Shown one piece after another: positions 55,022 to 64,000 of a DNA stretch of 64,000 nucleotides. Each line of letters opens with the position of its first letter. Within the stretch, counting starts at the first letter, position 1. The notes under the pieces were generated by a model. That model saw nothing but the letters and a program-made list of their open reading frames with translations. It searched no databases and was not told where the DNA came from. The stretch is from the NCBI RefSeq assembly GCF_022601685.1, contig NZ_JAKUML010000009.1, positions 1 through 64,000 of the forward strand. Direction: 5' to 3'. This DNA comes from Acinetobacter sedimenti. GTDB lineage: Bacteria; Pseudomonadota; Gammaproteobacteria; Pseudomonadales; Moraxellaceae. A program made the translations under genes and the position numbers.

Positions 55022-55048
55022 AAAAAAGAGTGCCGAAGCACTCTTTTA
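55022..55048 (-). terminator. Terminator downstream of the OmpA-like lipoprotein gene
   Basis: The ten-base stem AAAAGAGTGC / GCACTCTTTT with a CGAA loop and flanking A/T tracts. Confidence 0.85.
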
Positions 55049-55094
55049 ACGACTTAATACATTCTGTATATCAGTCATTTTTGCGAATCAAATA

Positions 55095-55739
55095 TTATGA
55101 TGTTGCATAAACATTGATTTCTACACGACGGTTTTGTTCACGACCAGCAGCTGTGTCGTTAGATGCGATTGGATTGCTTGCACCATAACCTTCTGAGCTA
55201 ATACGGCTTGAAGATACGCCTTTGTTGATCAAGTATTGTTTCACAGCAGCTGCACGGTTTTTAGACAATGGAATGTTAATACCATCATTACCTGTGCTGT
55301 CTGTATAACCAGATACAACCACTGCAACAGAACCGTCATTCAAAGTTTGCGCAACTTTGTCTAAAGTCGCATAAAATGAAGGACTGATTGAGTATGAGTT
55401 AGTTGGGAAAGTAATGTTACCAGGCATGACCAAACCAATTGAACCATCTGCATTACGACCTACGTCAACGCCAGAACCTGCCAATTGCTCTTTCAATTTT
55501 TTCTCTTTTTGGTCTAGAACATAACCACCTGCACCACCAAGTACTGCACCAATTGCTGCTGCACGATTATTTTGGCGACTTGAATTCGCATTACCTTTTG
55601 ATACACCATAACCAGCGGCTGCACCTAGTACTGCGCCGATTGCTGCTTTGTTATAGTCACGTTGACCAGTCGTAGGATCAGTAGTACATCCTGTTAATGC
55701 TACTGCCCCGATAAGTGTTGAAATCGCTAATGCACGCAT
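55095..55739 (-). CDS. OmpA-family lipoprotein (YiaD-like)
   Basis: 214 residues. The lipoprotein signal ends in GAVALTGCTT. Two glycine-zipper segments follow (AAIGAVLGAAAGYG and AAAIGAVLGGAGGYV), and then a C-terminal OmpA domain. The peptidoglycan-binding residues lie in VSGYTDSTG and LSKNRAAAVKQYL, with SEGYGASNPIASN and NRRVEI. It anchors the outer membrane to peptidoglycan. GGAGG-type ribosome site upstream. Single gene. Confidence 0.92.
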   Translation of the reverse strand: MRALAISTLIGAVALTGCTTDPTTGQRDYNKAAIGAVLGAAAGYGVSKGNANSSRQNNRAAAIGAVLGGAGGYVLDQKEKKLKEQLAGSGVDVGRNADGSIGLVMPGNITFPTNSYSISPSFYATLDKVAQTLNDGSVAVVVSGYTDSTGNDGINIPLSKNRAAAVKQYLINKGVSSSRISSEGYGASNPIASNDTAAGREQNRRVEINVYATS

Positions 55740-56022
55740 GGCATGCCTCCTTTAACGTTATGTTTAATATGTCATTCATTATGATATATAGTTTTTAATA
55801 AACCATTGAAGTAATGTAAAAAAACGTCCGTTTTGTTACAAATTGCAATCTTTCTGCATTTGCTTCGTGAGATTCTCATCATAATTTATTCACAATACAT
55901 ACTTTTTCAATGTGCTTAAATTATTATACAATTGCACATTAAATATTTTTGTGATTTCTTGGTTTTATTTCTCATCTCTGCTATGTTTTGCAAAAGCAGA
56001 AAGTACTTCATTTAGGTCAAAT

Positions 56023-56940
56023 ATGTCCAAAGTAAAATCCAATAATGTCTTTAAAAAAATTGCCAAAGGCTTATCCGTATCTTCCACCATTACCGCCAGT
56101 ACTTTTTTACATGGGCCACCTGTGCTTGCTTTGGGATTAACCAAGCTGTTTGGACAATCAAAAAAAGTCGATGAAACCAATATTAAGCTGACCAACAGCT
56201 GGCTTGGCATCAATAACTGGCTGATTGAAAATGTGCTGCCCGAAACCGAATGGGATATCTATGTCGATGAGCAACTTGACTTAAATATGGATGGACGCTA
56301 TTTGATGATGTGTAACCATCAAAGCTGGGTCGACACCACAGTCAATCAATACTTTGGCGTTTCACGGATGCCGTTGACACGGTTTTTCACCAAGTGGGAA
56401 TTGATCTTTATTCCCTTCGTTGGGCAGGCATTTAAAATTCTCGGCTTTCCAATGATGAAACGTCATACTAAAGAACAAATTGCCAAAAATCCTGAACTCA
56501 AAAAGCGTGACCTCGAAGAAGCACGTAAGTCTTGTCAGCAATTACTCAGTCAACCTTTTACGCTGCTCAATTATTTGGAAGGCACTCGCTTTACCCAAGA
56601 AAAGCATGAACAACAGCAATCCCCTTTTCAAAATCTACTTAAACCTAAAGCTGGCGGTTTGGCATTAGCATTAAATATTCTAGGTGATCAAATTGATGCA
56701 TTAGTTGATATGACCATTGTTTATCCTGACGGCGTGCCAGGTTATGGTGAATTTTGGTTAGGTGATGTCCCTCGAATCGTTGTACAGCTAGACAAAGTCC
56801 CATTACCTGAATGGATTTTGCAAGGAAATTACGAGGAAGACGACGCATTTCGTGCCAAGTTTCAGCAATGGGTTGAGCAAATTTGGCATGAAAAAGATCA
56901 ACGTATTTCTGCGATCAAAGCCAAATACGCCAGCGAATAA
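56023..56940 (+). CDS. PlsC-type 1-acylglycerol-3-phosphate acyltransferase family protein (YihG-like)
   Basis: 305 residues from the ATG at 56023. An open frame continues 37 codons upstream, but that segment looks like non-coding DNA. The acyltransferase motifs NHQSWVD (HX4D), FFTKWELIFIPFVG and YLEGTRF (EGTR) are in order. The overall pattern matches YihG/YihG-like enzymes, which remodel lysophosphatidic acid with specific chains. One hydrophobic segment (FLHGPPVLALGLTKLFG) near the start suggests inner-membrane association. Confidence 0.85.
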   Translation: MSKVKSNNVFKKIAKGLSVSSTITASTFLHGPPVLALGLTKLFGQSKKVDETNIKLTNSWLGINNWLIENVLPETEWDIYVDEQLDLNMDGRYLMMCNHQSWVDTTVNQYFGVSRMPLTRFFTKWELIFIPFVGQAFKILGFPMMKRHTKEQIAKNPELKKRDLEEARKSCQQLLSQPFTLLNYLEGTRFTQEKHEQQQSPFQNLLKPKAGGLALALNILGDQIDALVDMTIVYPDGVPGYGEFWLGDVPRIVVQLDKVPLPEWILQGNYEEDDAFRAKFQQWVEQIWHEKDQRISAIKAKYASE

Positions 56941-56990
56941 TTAGCCTCCACACATTTTATTTTGATCTGATGGCTTTTGTGTTATTTTGC

Positions 56991-57026
56991 CTGAAAGAGA
57001 TCTTCGGATAACTTTCAGTTTTTTTT
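56991..57026 (+). terminator. Probable terminator after the acyltransferase gene
   Basis: The stem CTGAAAG / CTTTCAG with a 14-base loop is followed by T8. Confidence 0.6.
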
Positions 57027-57091
57027 AGAATTTATAAACGAATACATTCAACCAAATATAGATTCAGTAAAGTCATCATTAGGACGATGTT

Positions 57092-58150
57092 ATGACCGAT
57101 CGCAACACGCCAGATCACGACAACTCAAATCAAAACCAACATCATATCGATCACACTTCTACACAATGGAAAGTGTTTTTAATCTATGACGTGATTATGA
57201 TGGCATTGATCGTGCTCAATTTGATCATGCTCGGTTTGCAGGCCTTAATCTTAAGTGATTTTGGTGCGTGGATTGCTGAAGTATTGAATATCACCACACA
57301 GCGAAGCGAATATATTCAGCAATGGGATCCAATCATTCGACATATTGATCAATACTTTACGATTTATCTTATTGTCGAGTTGGCACTGCGATGGATGATT
57401 GCTATCATTGGTCAACATCACAAACGCTGGTGGTTCTTCCCATTTATTCATTGGTATGAAGTGATTGCAATTATTCCGCAATTACGTTTTTTCCGCCTAC
57501 TGCGAGCAGGTGTCATTGCCTATCGTTTGCACGAACTTGGCTATAAAGTCATTCCACAAAATATGCTGAAACGAGCTAAGTTTTATTATGATTTGGTCAT
57601 GGAAGAGCTGACCAGCCGTATTGTCCTCACGGTACTTAGGCAAGTGGAAAAAGAGTTGAACGATAGTGACGATCATAATCATCGCATTCATCAGTTGATT
57701 GATCGCCATCGAGATCAATTCGCCAATGTGCTCGCCATGATCTTACAAAAATCACTTGCGACGGCATTGAGCCAACACCAGCAAAACATCAGTCAAAATA
57801 TTGGTCAAATCGTGCACCAAGCCATTGATGATACACCCGAATTAGTTCAGCTTTTAAAATTAATGCCGATCGTCGGCTCACGTATCGAAAGCCTGATTCA
57901 AACCATTGGGCAACGACTGGGCGAAAATATTACCCAAGGCATCATTGCCGAATTGTCTGCTGTTCAGTCGCCAAATCAACGCGCCAACCCGCTATTGACC
58001 GAAGTTGCCCATGAGATCAGCCAAGTACAATTGAATTATCAACAAGTCGATGATCTTGTGGATTCGGTTGTAAAAGGCAGTTTGGAATTGATTCGTGAAC
58101 AAGTCAAAGTGAAACAGTGGCAGCAGATCATTGATGAAACTCAGCAGTAA
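57092..58150 (+). CDS. Voltage-sensor-like membrane protein without a pore domain
   Basis: 352 residues. Residues ~25-160 contain about four hydrophobic helices. One of them (TIYLIVELALRWMIAIIG) is followed by WYEVIAIIPQLRFFRLLRAG. This Arg-spaced pattern resembles S3-S4 of voltage-gated channel sensors. No selectivity filter or pore helix follows. Residues ~180-350 form a soluble helical domain rich in Gln and His. I do not recognise the family with certainty. Single gene upstream of minC. Confidence 0.65.
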   Translation: MTDRNTPDHDNSNQNQHHIDHTSTQWKVFLIYDVIMMALIVLNLIMLGLQALILSDFGAWIAEVLNITTQRSEYIQQWDPIIRHIDQYFTIYLIVELALRWMIAIIGQHHKRWWFFPFIHWYEVIAIIPQLRFFRLLRAGVIAYRLHELGYKVIPQNMLKRAKFYYDLVMEELTSRIVLTVLRQVEKELNDSDDHNHRIHQLIDRHRDQFANVLAMILQKSLATALSQHQQNISQNIGQIVHQAIDDTPELVQLLKLMPIVGSRIESLIQTIGQRLGENITQGIIAELSAVQSPNQRANPLLTEVAHEISQVQLNYQQVDDLVDSVVKGSLELIREQVKVKQWQQIIDETQQ

Positions 58151-58336
58151 ACTTGGCATTTTCGGTATTTTGCCAAATCAGCTGATGGAAAAAATATTCA
58201 ACGAATCATTAAATCGTTAAATATTACGCAAATGCGACTAGATCAATTCACTATTTTGCTCTAGCATGTTGCCTCATATGTAATGAAATCTGTATTAGCG
58301 AATGAATGCTAATATGACAATAGCAAAGGACAACAC

Positions 58337-59071
58337 ATGACAGACATACGCATCACTGGGCGCATGGTCAATTTTTCTCGTCTTACCTTTAGTAATAATG
58401 ATTTAGATCAAATTCGTCAGCAACTCAAAGCACTGACTGAAGAGCAAAATTATAATGGCACATTAATCATTATTGACAGCACAGTGAAACAAGAGCTGAT
58501 TGAACTGATTCAACTACTGATTGAGTTTGGGCTGCAGCCGATGGCTGTGGTTGATGGTTTACTTGGTGACGATGCACGCTCCATTCAGTTCCCTGTCCTT
58601 CCAAAAGATCAGCCAGTACAGCGCATCACTGCAAGCTCACAAACCAATACTTCACCAGAGGCAGAAGTAAGCACACCTGTTGCCAATGAGCCTGTTGTTG
58701 AATCTGCACCAGTAGTACCAACACCTCAAGCAAGTCCCGCAACGGTATATCACGACGAAATCTTGCGCACAGGTCAAAGCCTTGTTGAAGATCATGGCAA
58801 TATCGTCCTGACAGCAAGTATGAATAATGGCTCGGAGCTAATAGCTGCCGGCAATATATTCATCTATGGTACTGGGCGTGGGCGCATCATTGCAGGTGCG
58901 AGTGGTGATCCAAACGCACGTATTTTCTGTCAGAGCTTAGAAGCACAGCTGATCTCAATCGCAGGGACATTCTGCGTCTATGATGACATCCCTGCGCATT
59001 ACTTGAATAAATCGGTACAAATTTACCTAAATAACAATCAAGAACTTGAATTTGAACTGCTATCCATTTAA
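58337..59071 (+). CDS. minC: Septum site-determining protein MinC
   Basis: Inhibitor of FtsZ polymerisation. The 244-residue protein has the N-terminal MinC_N domain (about 1-105), a Pro/Thr/Glu-rich linker, and a C-terminal beta-helix domain (about 145-244) with the conserved [20 protein letters not shown] and [15 protein letters not shown] turns. First gene of minCDE. An AAAGGA site precedes the ATG. Confidence 0.96.
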   Translation: MTDIRITGRMVNFSRLTFSNNDLDQIRQQLKALTEEQNYNGTLIIIDSTVKQELIELIQLLIEFGLQPMAVVDGLLGDDARSIQFPVLPKDQPVQRITASSQTNTSPEAEVSTPVANEPVVESAPVVPTPQASPATVYHDEILRTGQSLVEDHGNIVLTASMNNGSELIAAGNIFIYGTGRGRIIAGASGDPNARIFCQSLEAQLISIAGTFCVYDDIPAHYLNKSVQIYLNNNQELEFELLSI

Positions 59072-59137
59072 GGTTAGTGAGGAAAATTTGAAAGCCCTCT
59101 AAACATAGAGGATATAAGACAAACAGGAGTATTTTCG

Positions 59138-59950
59138 GTGGCCAAAATTGTTGTCGTAACATCCGGAAAAGGCGGCGTCGGTAAAACAACCACGAGCGCA
59201 TCATTTGCAACCGGTCTGGCAAAACGTGGTTATAAAACTGTCGTCATCGATTTTGATGTAGGTTTACGTAATTTAGATTTGATTATGGGCTGTGAACGTC
59301 GTGTCGTTTATGACTTCGTGAATGTCATCAATAATGAAGCACGCTTACAACAAGCTTTGATTCGTGATAAAGAATTAGAAAATTTATATATCCTACCTGC
59401 ATCACAAACACGTGATAAAGATGCCCTCACAGACGAAGGCGTAGAACGTGTTATGGATGAATTGGCTGAAGAATTTGACTACATCATCTGCGACTCTCCT
59501 GCGGGGATTGAGCGTGGTGCTATGCTTGCAATGTATTATGCAGATGAAGCCATCATTGTGACGAACCCTGAAATTTCATCAGTTCGTGACTCAGATCGTA
59601 TTATTGGTATGCTCGACAGCAAAACCAAAAAAGTAGAACAAAAAGAAGGACGTATTCGCAAGCATTTGTGCATTACTCGTTTCAATCCAGAACGTGCTGC
59701 ACGTGAAGAAATGCTGAGCATTGAAGATATTTCTCAAGATATTCTACGTGTTCCAACTCTGGGGGTAATTCCTGAATGTCCAACGGTACTTCAAGCATCG
59801 AACGAAGGTAAGCCTGTGATTCTGTATGAAGACACCAAAGCTGGTCACGCTTACGATGACTTGGTGGCACGCTTCCTCGGCGAAGAGCGTCCTTTCCGAT
59901 ACATCACCGCTCAACCTAAAGGCTGGTTGGCTCGACTATTTGGAGGTTGA
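59138..59950 (+). CDS. minD: Septum site-determining protein MinD (ATPase)
   Basis: Membrane-cycling ParA-family ATPase that recruits MinC. The deviant Walker A GKGGVGKTT starts at about residue 10, Walker B is CDSPAGIE, and a C-terminal amphipathic membrane-targeting helix (GWLARLFGG) closes the protein. The start is a GTG with AGGAGT upstream. 270 residues. Its stop is followed by minE within three bases. Confidence 0.97.
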   Translation: MAKIVVVTSGKGGVGKTTTSASFATGLAKRGYKTVVIDFDVGLRNLDLIMGCERRVVYDFVNVINNEARLQQALIRDKELENLYILPASQTRDKDALTDEGVERVMDELAEEFDYIICDSPAGIERGAMLAMYYADEAIIVTNPEISSVRDSDRIIGMLDSKTKKVEQKEGRIRKHLCITRFNPERAAREEMLSIEDISQDILRVPTLGVIPECPTVLQASNEGKPVILYEDTKAGHAYDDLVARFLGEERPFRYITAQPKGWLARLFGG

Positions 59951-59952
59951 TC

Positions 59953-60225
59953 ATGGCAGGATTTTGGAATAAATTATTCGGTAATGATGAAAAGCCGACC
60001 AGTGCACAAACAGCAAAGGATCGCTTAAAAGTCATCGTAGCATCTGAGCAAGGTCTAGGTCGTCGCTTAAGCCAAGACAAGATCAATCAAATGAAAAAAG
60101 AAATCTTGCAAGTGGTAAGTCGTTACGTACGTGGTGTGGATGAAGAGCACATTCAAATGAATGTACGTTCTGAAGCCAATATCGAAATGTTAGAAATGAA
60201 TATCAATTTACCTGATGACCATTAA
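59953..60225 (+). CDS. minE: Cell division topological specificity factor MinE
   Basis: Stimulates MinD ATPase and drives the pole-to-pole oscillation. 90 residues, starting MAGFWNKLFG, an N-terminal membrane-binding segment. The MinD-interacting region (TAKDRLKVIVASEQ) and the dimerisation domain follow. GGAGG six bases before the ATG at 59953 fixes the start and lies within the end of minD. Confidence 0.96.
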   Translation: MAGFWNKLFGNDEKPTSAQTAKDRLKVIVASEQGLGRRLSQDKINQMKKEILQVVSRYVRGVDEEHIQMNVRSEANIEMLEMNINLPDDH

Positions 60226-60260
60226 AGTCAGAATTGACTAGTCAAGTCAGGTAAATCAAG

Positions 60261-60320
60261 GCAAAATAACGCCAGTTATTTTGCTTTTTTAATGCCTATT
60301 TATATACAGGCATTTTTTGA
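60261..60320 (+). terminator. Tandem terminators after minCDE
   Basis: Two hairpins follow each other. GCAAAATAAC / GTTATTTTGC with T6 ends at about 60290. AATGCCT / AGGCATT with T6 ends at about 60318. Confidence 0.85.
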
Positions 60321-60338
60321 TATTTTAAGGAATTTAGC

Positions 60339-60626
60339 ATGGCGTTATCCCAACCAGCGACGTTTAATGAAGAATGGTCTGACGAACGTGTATTTGCTTA
60401 TCTGAACCAATTACCTCCGCAAGATGTGAGTGCGGATTACCATGTGCTGTATCATGCGTTCAAACATATGCGCCCTTTTGACTATGAACGTCTTTTGACT
60501 CAATTTGTCGCTGATGGCCGTGATGTCAATGCAACGAATCCTGAAGGTGAGCGTATTCACGACGTCATTGCAAAATATCCACGTCAAAAAGATGAGTTCC
60601 TTGCCGTACTTGCAAAATTCGCTTAA
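60339..60626 (+). CDS. PA4642-like small protein
   Basis: 95 residues with the helical pattern of the PA4642 family: DYHVLYHAFKHMRPFDYERL, then FVADGRDVNATNPEGERIHD, then a short hydrophobic end. Cytoplasmic, with no known function. Single gene between two terminators, after minCDE. Confidence 0.75.
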   Translation: MALSQPATFNEEWSDERVFAYLNQLPPQDVSADYHVLYHAFKHMRPFDYERLLTQFVADGRDVNATNPEGERIHDVIAKYPRQKDEFLAVLAKFA

Positions 60627-60644
60627 GTGATTTGAATGATTTAA

Positions 60645-60676
60645 TAAAAATGGCATCCAATTGGATGCCATTTTTA
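60645..60676. terminator. Bidirectional terminator between PA4642-like and ypfJ-like genes
   Basis: A perfect 15-base palindromic stem (AAAAATGGCATCCAA and its complement) between converging genes. Confidence 0.9.
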
Positions 60677-60699
60677 TGGATATACTAAAAAACTGAAAG

Positions 60700-61602
60700 T
60701 TACAAACTATTAGTATTGAAGGTATCACACTGATTAATATCACCACTGGTGAAACCACGATCAAACCAACGCTGACGTTGTTCACTGGTACCATGTGTAA
60801 AGCTATCTGGTACAACACTACCACGAGATTTGCGTTGTAAATAATCATCACCAATCTTCTCAGCCGCATCCATTGCTTCAGCAATATCGCCTTGATCTAA
60901 GAATTGATGGCGTTGATTGGTCTGCTTCGCCCAAAGCCCTGCCAAGCAGTCTGCTTGCAATTCTTGACGTACAGAGAGTTGATTACCTTCCGCTTGACCA
61001 ACTTGTTGGCGTGCCTTATTCACTTGCTGAGAAATGCCCAATAAGGTCTGCACATGATGTCCGACCTCATGCGCAATCACATAAGCTTGCGCAAAATCAC
61101 CTGCTTGATCCTGACGACTAAGCTCAGACTGATTCTGCTCACCTGAGATGTCCATCTGTGTACGCATTTCTTTGAAGAATGTGGTATCAATGTAGACCGT
61201 CTGATCAGCAGGACAATAAAAAGGCCCCATCGCAGATTGCCCTGTACCACAAGCCGTCGAGGTGGCACCGCTATACATCACCAAAGTTGGCTCTTGGTAG
61301 TCACGACCGATCTGCTGAAAAATCGGTACCCACGTATCTTCTGTATCCGCCAAAACGGTCGAAACAAAAAGCCTTGCTTCTTGCTGTTCTGCAGTTTCAT
61401 TCTCAGGTGCAGATTGTTGTGCACTACTCGATTGGGTCACTTGACTGGACATCTGATAGGCTTGCATCGGATTGACTCCGAAAAACTTCCAAGCGACAAA
61501 AGCAATAATCACTCCAATAATACTAATTCCACCAGTCTTTACCGCACCGCCACCACGGCGGTCTTGCACATTACTACTTGTACGACGACCTTTCCAGCGC
61601 AT
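60700..61602 (-). CDS. ypfJ: YpfJ-type putative zinc metalloprotease
   Basis: 300 residues from the ATG at 61602, which has GAGGAG nine bases upstream. One TM helix (ISIIGVIIAFVAWKFFG) near residue 30 is followed by an extracytoplasmic domain with the zincin motif HEVGHHVQ. Conserved CGTGQSAMGPFYCP and GDINQCDTF segments match the KPN_02809/YpfJ family. Probably periplasmic; substrates unknown. Confidence 0.9.
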   Translation of the reverse strand: MRWKGRRTSSNVQDRRGGGAVKTGGISIIGVIIAFVAWKFFGVNPMQAYQMSSQVTQSSSAQQSAPENETAEQQEARLFVSTVLADTEDTWVPIFQQIGRDYQEPTLVMYSGATSTACGTGQSAMGPFYCPADQTVYIDTTFFKEMRTQMDISGEQNQSELSRQDQAGDFAQAYVIAHEVGHHVQTLLGISQQVNKARQQVGQAEGNQLSVRQELQADCLAGLWAKQTNQRHQFLDQGDIAEAMDAAEKIGDDYLQRKSRGSVVPDSFTHGTSEQRQRWFDRGFTSGDINQCDTFNTNSL

Positions 61603-61701
61603 GGTCTTACTCCTCGATGATTCCAAAAATCCTTTTTGCAACTATGCCATTTTCATACTAGGTTTTTCGAACTTAGCTCTTTTAAACTTAGCGCTTTTAA
61701 A

Positions 61702-62637
61702 TTAGGCTTTTTTCGAAAATAGCTTTTTCCCTAATGTCACGACTAAAACGACGATAATCCCTGCAATTGCACCAATGACAAAATTAATCAAAGTCGGTGT
61801 CAACGCACCAAAAATGCTACCAAACGCAGGAAGATGATTCGTTACTTCGGTCGCATCTTCGGTAAAGTGATGCAGGAATGGTAATGCGTGATTGATAATC
61901 CCACCACCAACTAAGAACATTGCAGCCGTACCAACGATAGATAATATTTTCATTAAAATCGGTGAAAAACTAAGTAAACCTTGTCCAAAACTTGCCGCCA
62001 TACCGTCTTTATTTTCAACCAAGTATAGCCCCATATCATCAAGCTTGACGATCAATGCCACCAAGCCATACACACCAACTGTCATGGCAATTGCGATAAA
62101 CGATAAAACACTCACTTTGGTAATAAATGGCGTAGCCAATGAAATCGTCCCTAATGTAATGACGACAATTTCAGCAGATAAAATAAAATCGGTACGAATC
62201 GCACCTTTCACCTTGTCATCTTCAAAGGCTTTCATATCCGAAACATCTTTTTCTAATTGTGCTTTGGCGGCATTAACATCATCCTCTGCATGCGGATTTC
62301 TTTTATGTTGAATGGTATGCCAGACTTTTTCCACACCTTCATAACATAAAAATAAACCACCAATCACCAATAATGGATTGATCAACGCAGGTGCAAGCCA
62401 ACTGATCAATAACGCCAATGGCACAAGGATCAATTTATTAACAAATGAACCCTTTGCAACACGCCATACGATTGGCAATTCACGTTCGGTACGCACACCG
62501 CTGACTTGCTGTGCATTCAATGCCAAATCATCGCCCAATACACCCGCAGTTTTTTTGGCTGCCACCTTACTCATTACCGCAACATCGTCCATTATTGTCG
62601 CAATATCATCTAAAAGGAGTAATAAACTACTGGCCAT
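61702..62637 (-). CDS. yedI: DUF808 membrane protein (YedI-like)
   Basis: 311 residues. LLLLLDDIATIMDDVAVMSK followed by AAKKTAGVLGDDLALNA is the DUF808/YedI signature. Five to six TM helices follow (LILVPLALLISWLAP, PLLVIGGLFLCYEG, FILSAEIVVITLGTIS and others). Inner-membrane protein of unknown function, normal family length. Lies 100 bases upstream of the ypfJ-like gene on the same strand. Confidence 0.92.
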   Translation of the reverse strand: MASSLLLLLDDIATIMDDVAVMSKVAAKKTAGVLGDDLALNAQQVSGVRTERELPIVWRVAKGSFVNKLILVPLALLISWLAPALINPLLVIGGLFLCYEGVEKVWHTIQHKRNPHAEDDVNAAKAQLEKDVSDMKAFEDDKVKGAIRTDFILSAEIVVITLGTISLATPFITKVSVLSFIAIAMTVGVYGLVALIVKLDDMGLYLVENKDGMAASFGQGLLSFSPILMKILSIVGTAAMFLVGGGIINHALPFLHHFTEDATEVTNHLPAFGSIFGALTPTLINFVIGAIAGIIVVLVVTLGKKLFSKKA

Positions 62638-62805
62638 GCGTTCTTTCCTAAATTTTGTTTGACTCTAAATTTTATAAAATAACTTTATAAAAACATTAAT
62701 TCAGTCACAATAATTAAACTCTTGCGCTTGTGCAACATAATTCATGCTAAAAACTGTAGCACCAAACATTTTCTCTTACTTTGCTTTTCACGCTTCTTAC
62801 TTTTT

Positions 62806-63450
62806 TTAATTGCCTTGATATTTGCCTTGTTGTATCACTTTGCCATAAGTCCGTTTGTTTTTATCTGAGTTGCCATAAGGATAGCCATAGTTCGGTGTAT
62901 GGTTATGCGGATAAGTGTATTGTGGATAGACTGGATACTGCCCTGTTGATTCTGTGGTTTTTCGATAAGTGCCACCATAAGGCAGATAAACTTCTTCGGT
63001 ACTTTGGTAATGGGTCTGTGTTTCAGGTTGCACCTGTATCTGAACATGCGGTGTGCCGATATAGACCTGTGTGCCATGATTTGCATGATCATTTGGAAAG
63101 TCATGTGGATAGCCATTTGGGTAATGAGGATAATGGTTTGGGTAATAGTCTGGATAATTCGGATAACGGTTATAAGGATTATTTCGAGGCTGTGCGTATG
63201 GATCAGGACGAGTTTGACCCAGTACACGATCTCGGATTTGAGCCTGTTTATTTTGATAGGTGCTATTCCCACGTGTAAAGCTTTCACCAGTGTAGACTGA
63301 TTTATACACGCTCTTTGTTGCAGAATACGTCGCACTACTCAATACAAAGATCGTACTCGCAAACAATGCCTTCACGGCAACAGCATGAATACTCAATTTT
63401 TTTTGCTGATTTAAAACCGCTTGACCGTTTGACCTTCTCATTAAAACCAT
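62806..63450 (-). CDS. Secreted Tyr/Pro/Asn/His-rich low-complexity protein
   Basis: 214 residues from the ATG at 63450, with AAGGAGCC just upstream. An N-terminal signal peptide (FASTIFVLSSATYSA) precedes a basic segment. Low-complexity repeats follow at about 85-125 (NYPDYYPNHYPHYPNGYP) and about 175-195 (YPVYPQYTYPHNHTPNYGYP). I do not recognise a family. Likely periplasmic or surface-exposed. The His/Tyr-rich repeats could bind metal or crosslink, which is speculation. Confidence 0.65.
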   Translation of the reverse strand: MVLMRRSNGQAVLNQQKKLSIHAVAVKALFASTIFVLSSATYSATKSVYKSVYTGESFTRGNSTYQNKQAQIRDRVLGQTRPDPYAQPRNNPYNRYPNYPDYYPNHYPHYPNGYPHDFPNDHANHGTQVYIGTPHVQIQVQPETQTHYQSTEEVYLPYGGTYRKTTESTGQYPVYPQYTYPHNHTPNYGYPYGNSDKNKRTYGKVIQQGKYQGN

Positions 63451-63682
63451 CAAAGGCTCCTTATCTTTATATCTTTCAATTTGCTTAATGAATATATTTT
63501 AACCGATTTTAAATCATATCTTTTTTATATTTGTATCCATACTTTCTGACTCAATGTCTGTTCTGTACAAATTTAGACGCTTAAAAACCAAGCACTTAAA
63601 AGCAACCATTTAAAGCTAGGAAATTAGGGCGAGCTTCTTTACAATACAGCCTTTCAAGATCACTTCAATATATCGTCACTAA

Positions 63683-64000
<318 letters not shown>

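Noticed and set aside
55912-56022. 37-codon N-terminal extension of the acyltransferase
   Set aside because: It looks like a signal-peptide-like stretch by chance, lies upstream of a better start (MSKVKS) and does not match the family start.
61642-61701. Repeated CTTAGC...TTTTAAA motifs downstream of yedI as a regulatory repeat
   Set aside because: Short, imperfect, in a 60-base AT-rich gap; not distinguishable from simple-sequence drift.

Overview
The window looks like a chromosomal segment of a gamma-proteobacterium of the genus Acinetobacter (Moraxellaceae). The evidence is AT-rich DNA, an AceI-type PACE efflux pump, a UmuD with the long N-terminus known from Acinetobacter, a stand-alone gspE, PBP1b followed by an LpoP-type lipoprotein, and a FimX-like protein. 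This rests on recalled family features; no database search was run.

Layout. 1-77 is the right end of an IS3-family element cut by the window edge. 293-20656 is core chromosome: tRNA-Val(GAC); a MoxR/DUF58/TgpA transglutaminase operon; cstA-ybdD; efp divergent from epmB (EF-P and the enzyme making the beta-lysine used to modify it); a PilZ-like/FimX-like pair; rpmE; a YfeH-type transporter; ampG-gloA; and a long Lon-like protease.

20933-32780 is an integrated element of about 11.8 kb at the 3' end of tRNA-Leu(UAG). A P4-type tyrosine integrase lies next to the tRNA, with AlpA, an HTH protein, an ash-like ORF and a DUF3987 (YfjI-like) replication protein behind it. This gene set resembles P4 and CP4-57-like satellites or cryptic prophages. 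No capsid, tail or conjugation genes are visible. Cargo is a DNA-damage module (SRAP/YedK, UmuD, UmuC), an XRE regulator and several unknown proteins. Downstream of the DUF3987 gene is a dense, symmetric array of 13 GCTAA/TTAGC repeats that looks like an iteron origin or multi-site operator. The ash-like ORF is full of small hairpins and could encode a P4-type immunity RNA. These two are my best candidates for something undescribed.

32914-64000 is core again: a protein-kinase-like gene overlapping a patatin-like lipase; cysDN, with CysN carrying what looks like a dead APS-kinase remnant; nudJ, mnmA, hflD, purB; an orphan lipoprotein; a cold-shock protein; an AceI homologue; ybiB; yeaC; nadK; mrcB-lpoP; mutT-thiE fusion; a tiny Fur-box-preceded hemP; cynS; gspE; an OmpA-like lipoprotein; a PlsC-type acyltransferase; a voltage-sensor-like membrane protein; minCDE; a PA4642-like protein; a YpfJ-type metalloprotease; a YedI/DUF808 protein; a Tyr/Pro/Asn/His-rich secreted protein; and the 5' part of trpS. 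Most transcription units end in clear hairpin-plus-T terminators, many of them bidirectional.
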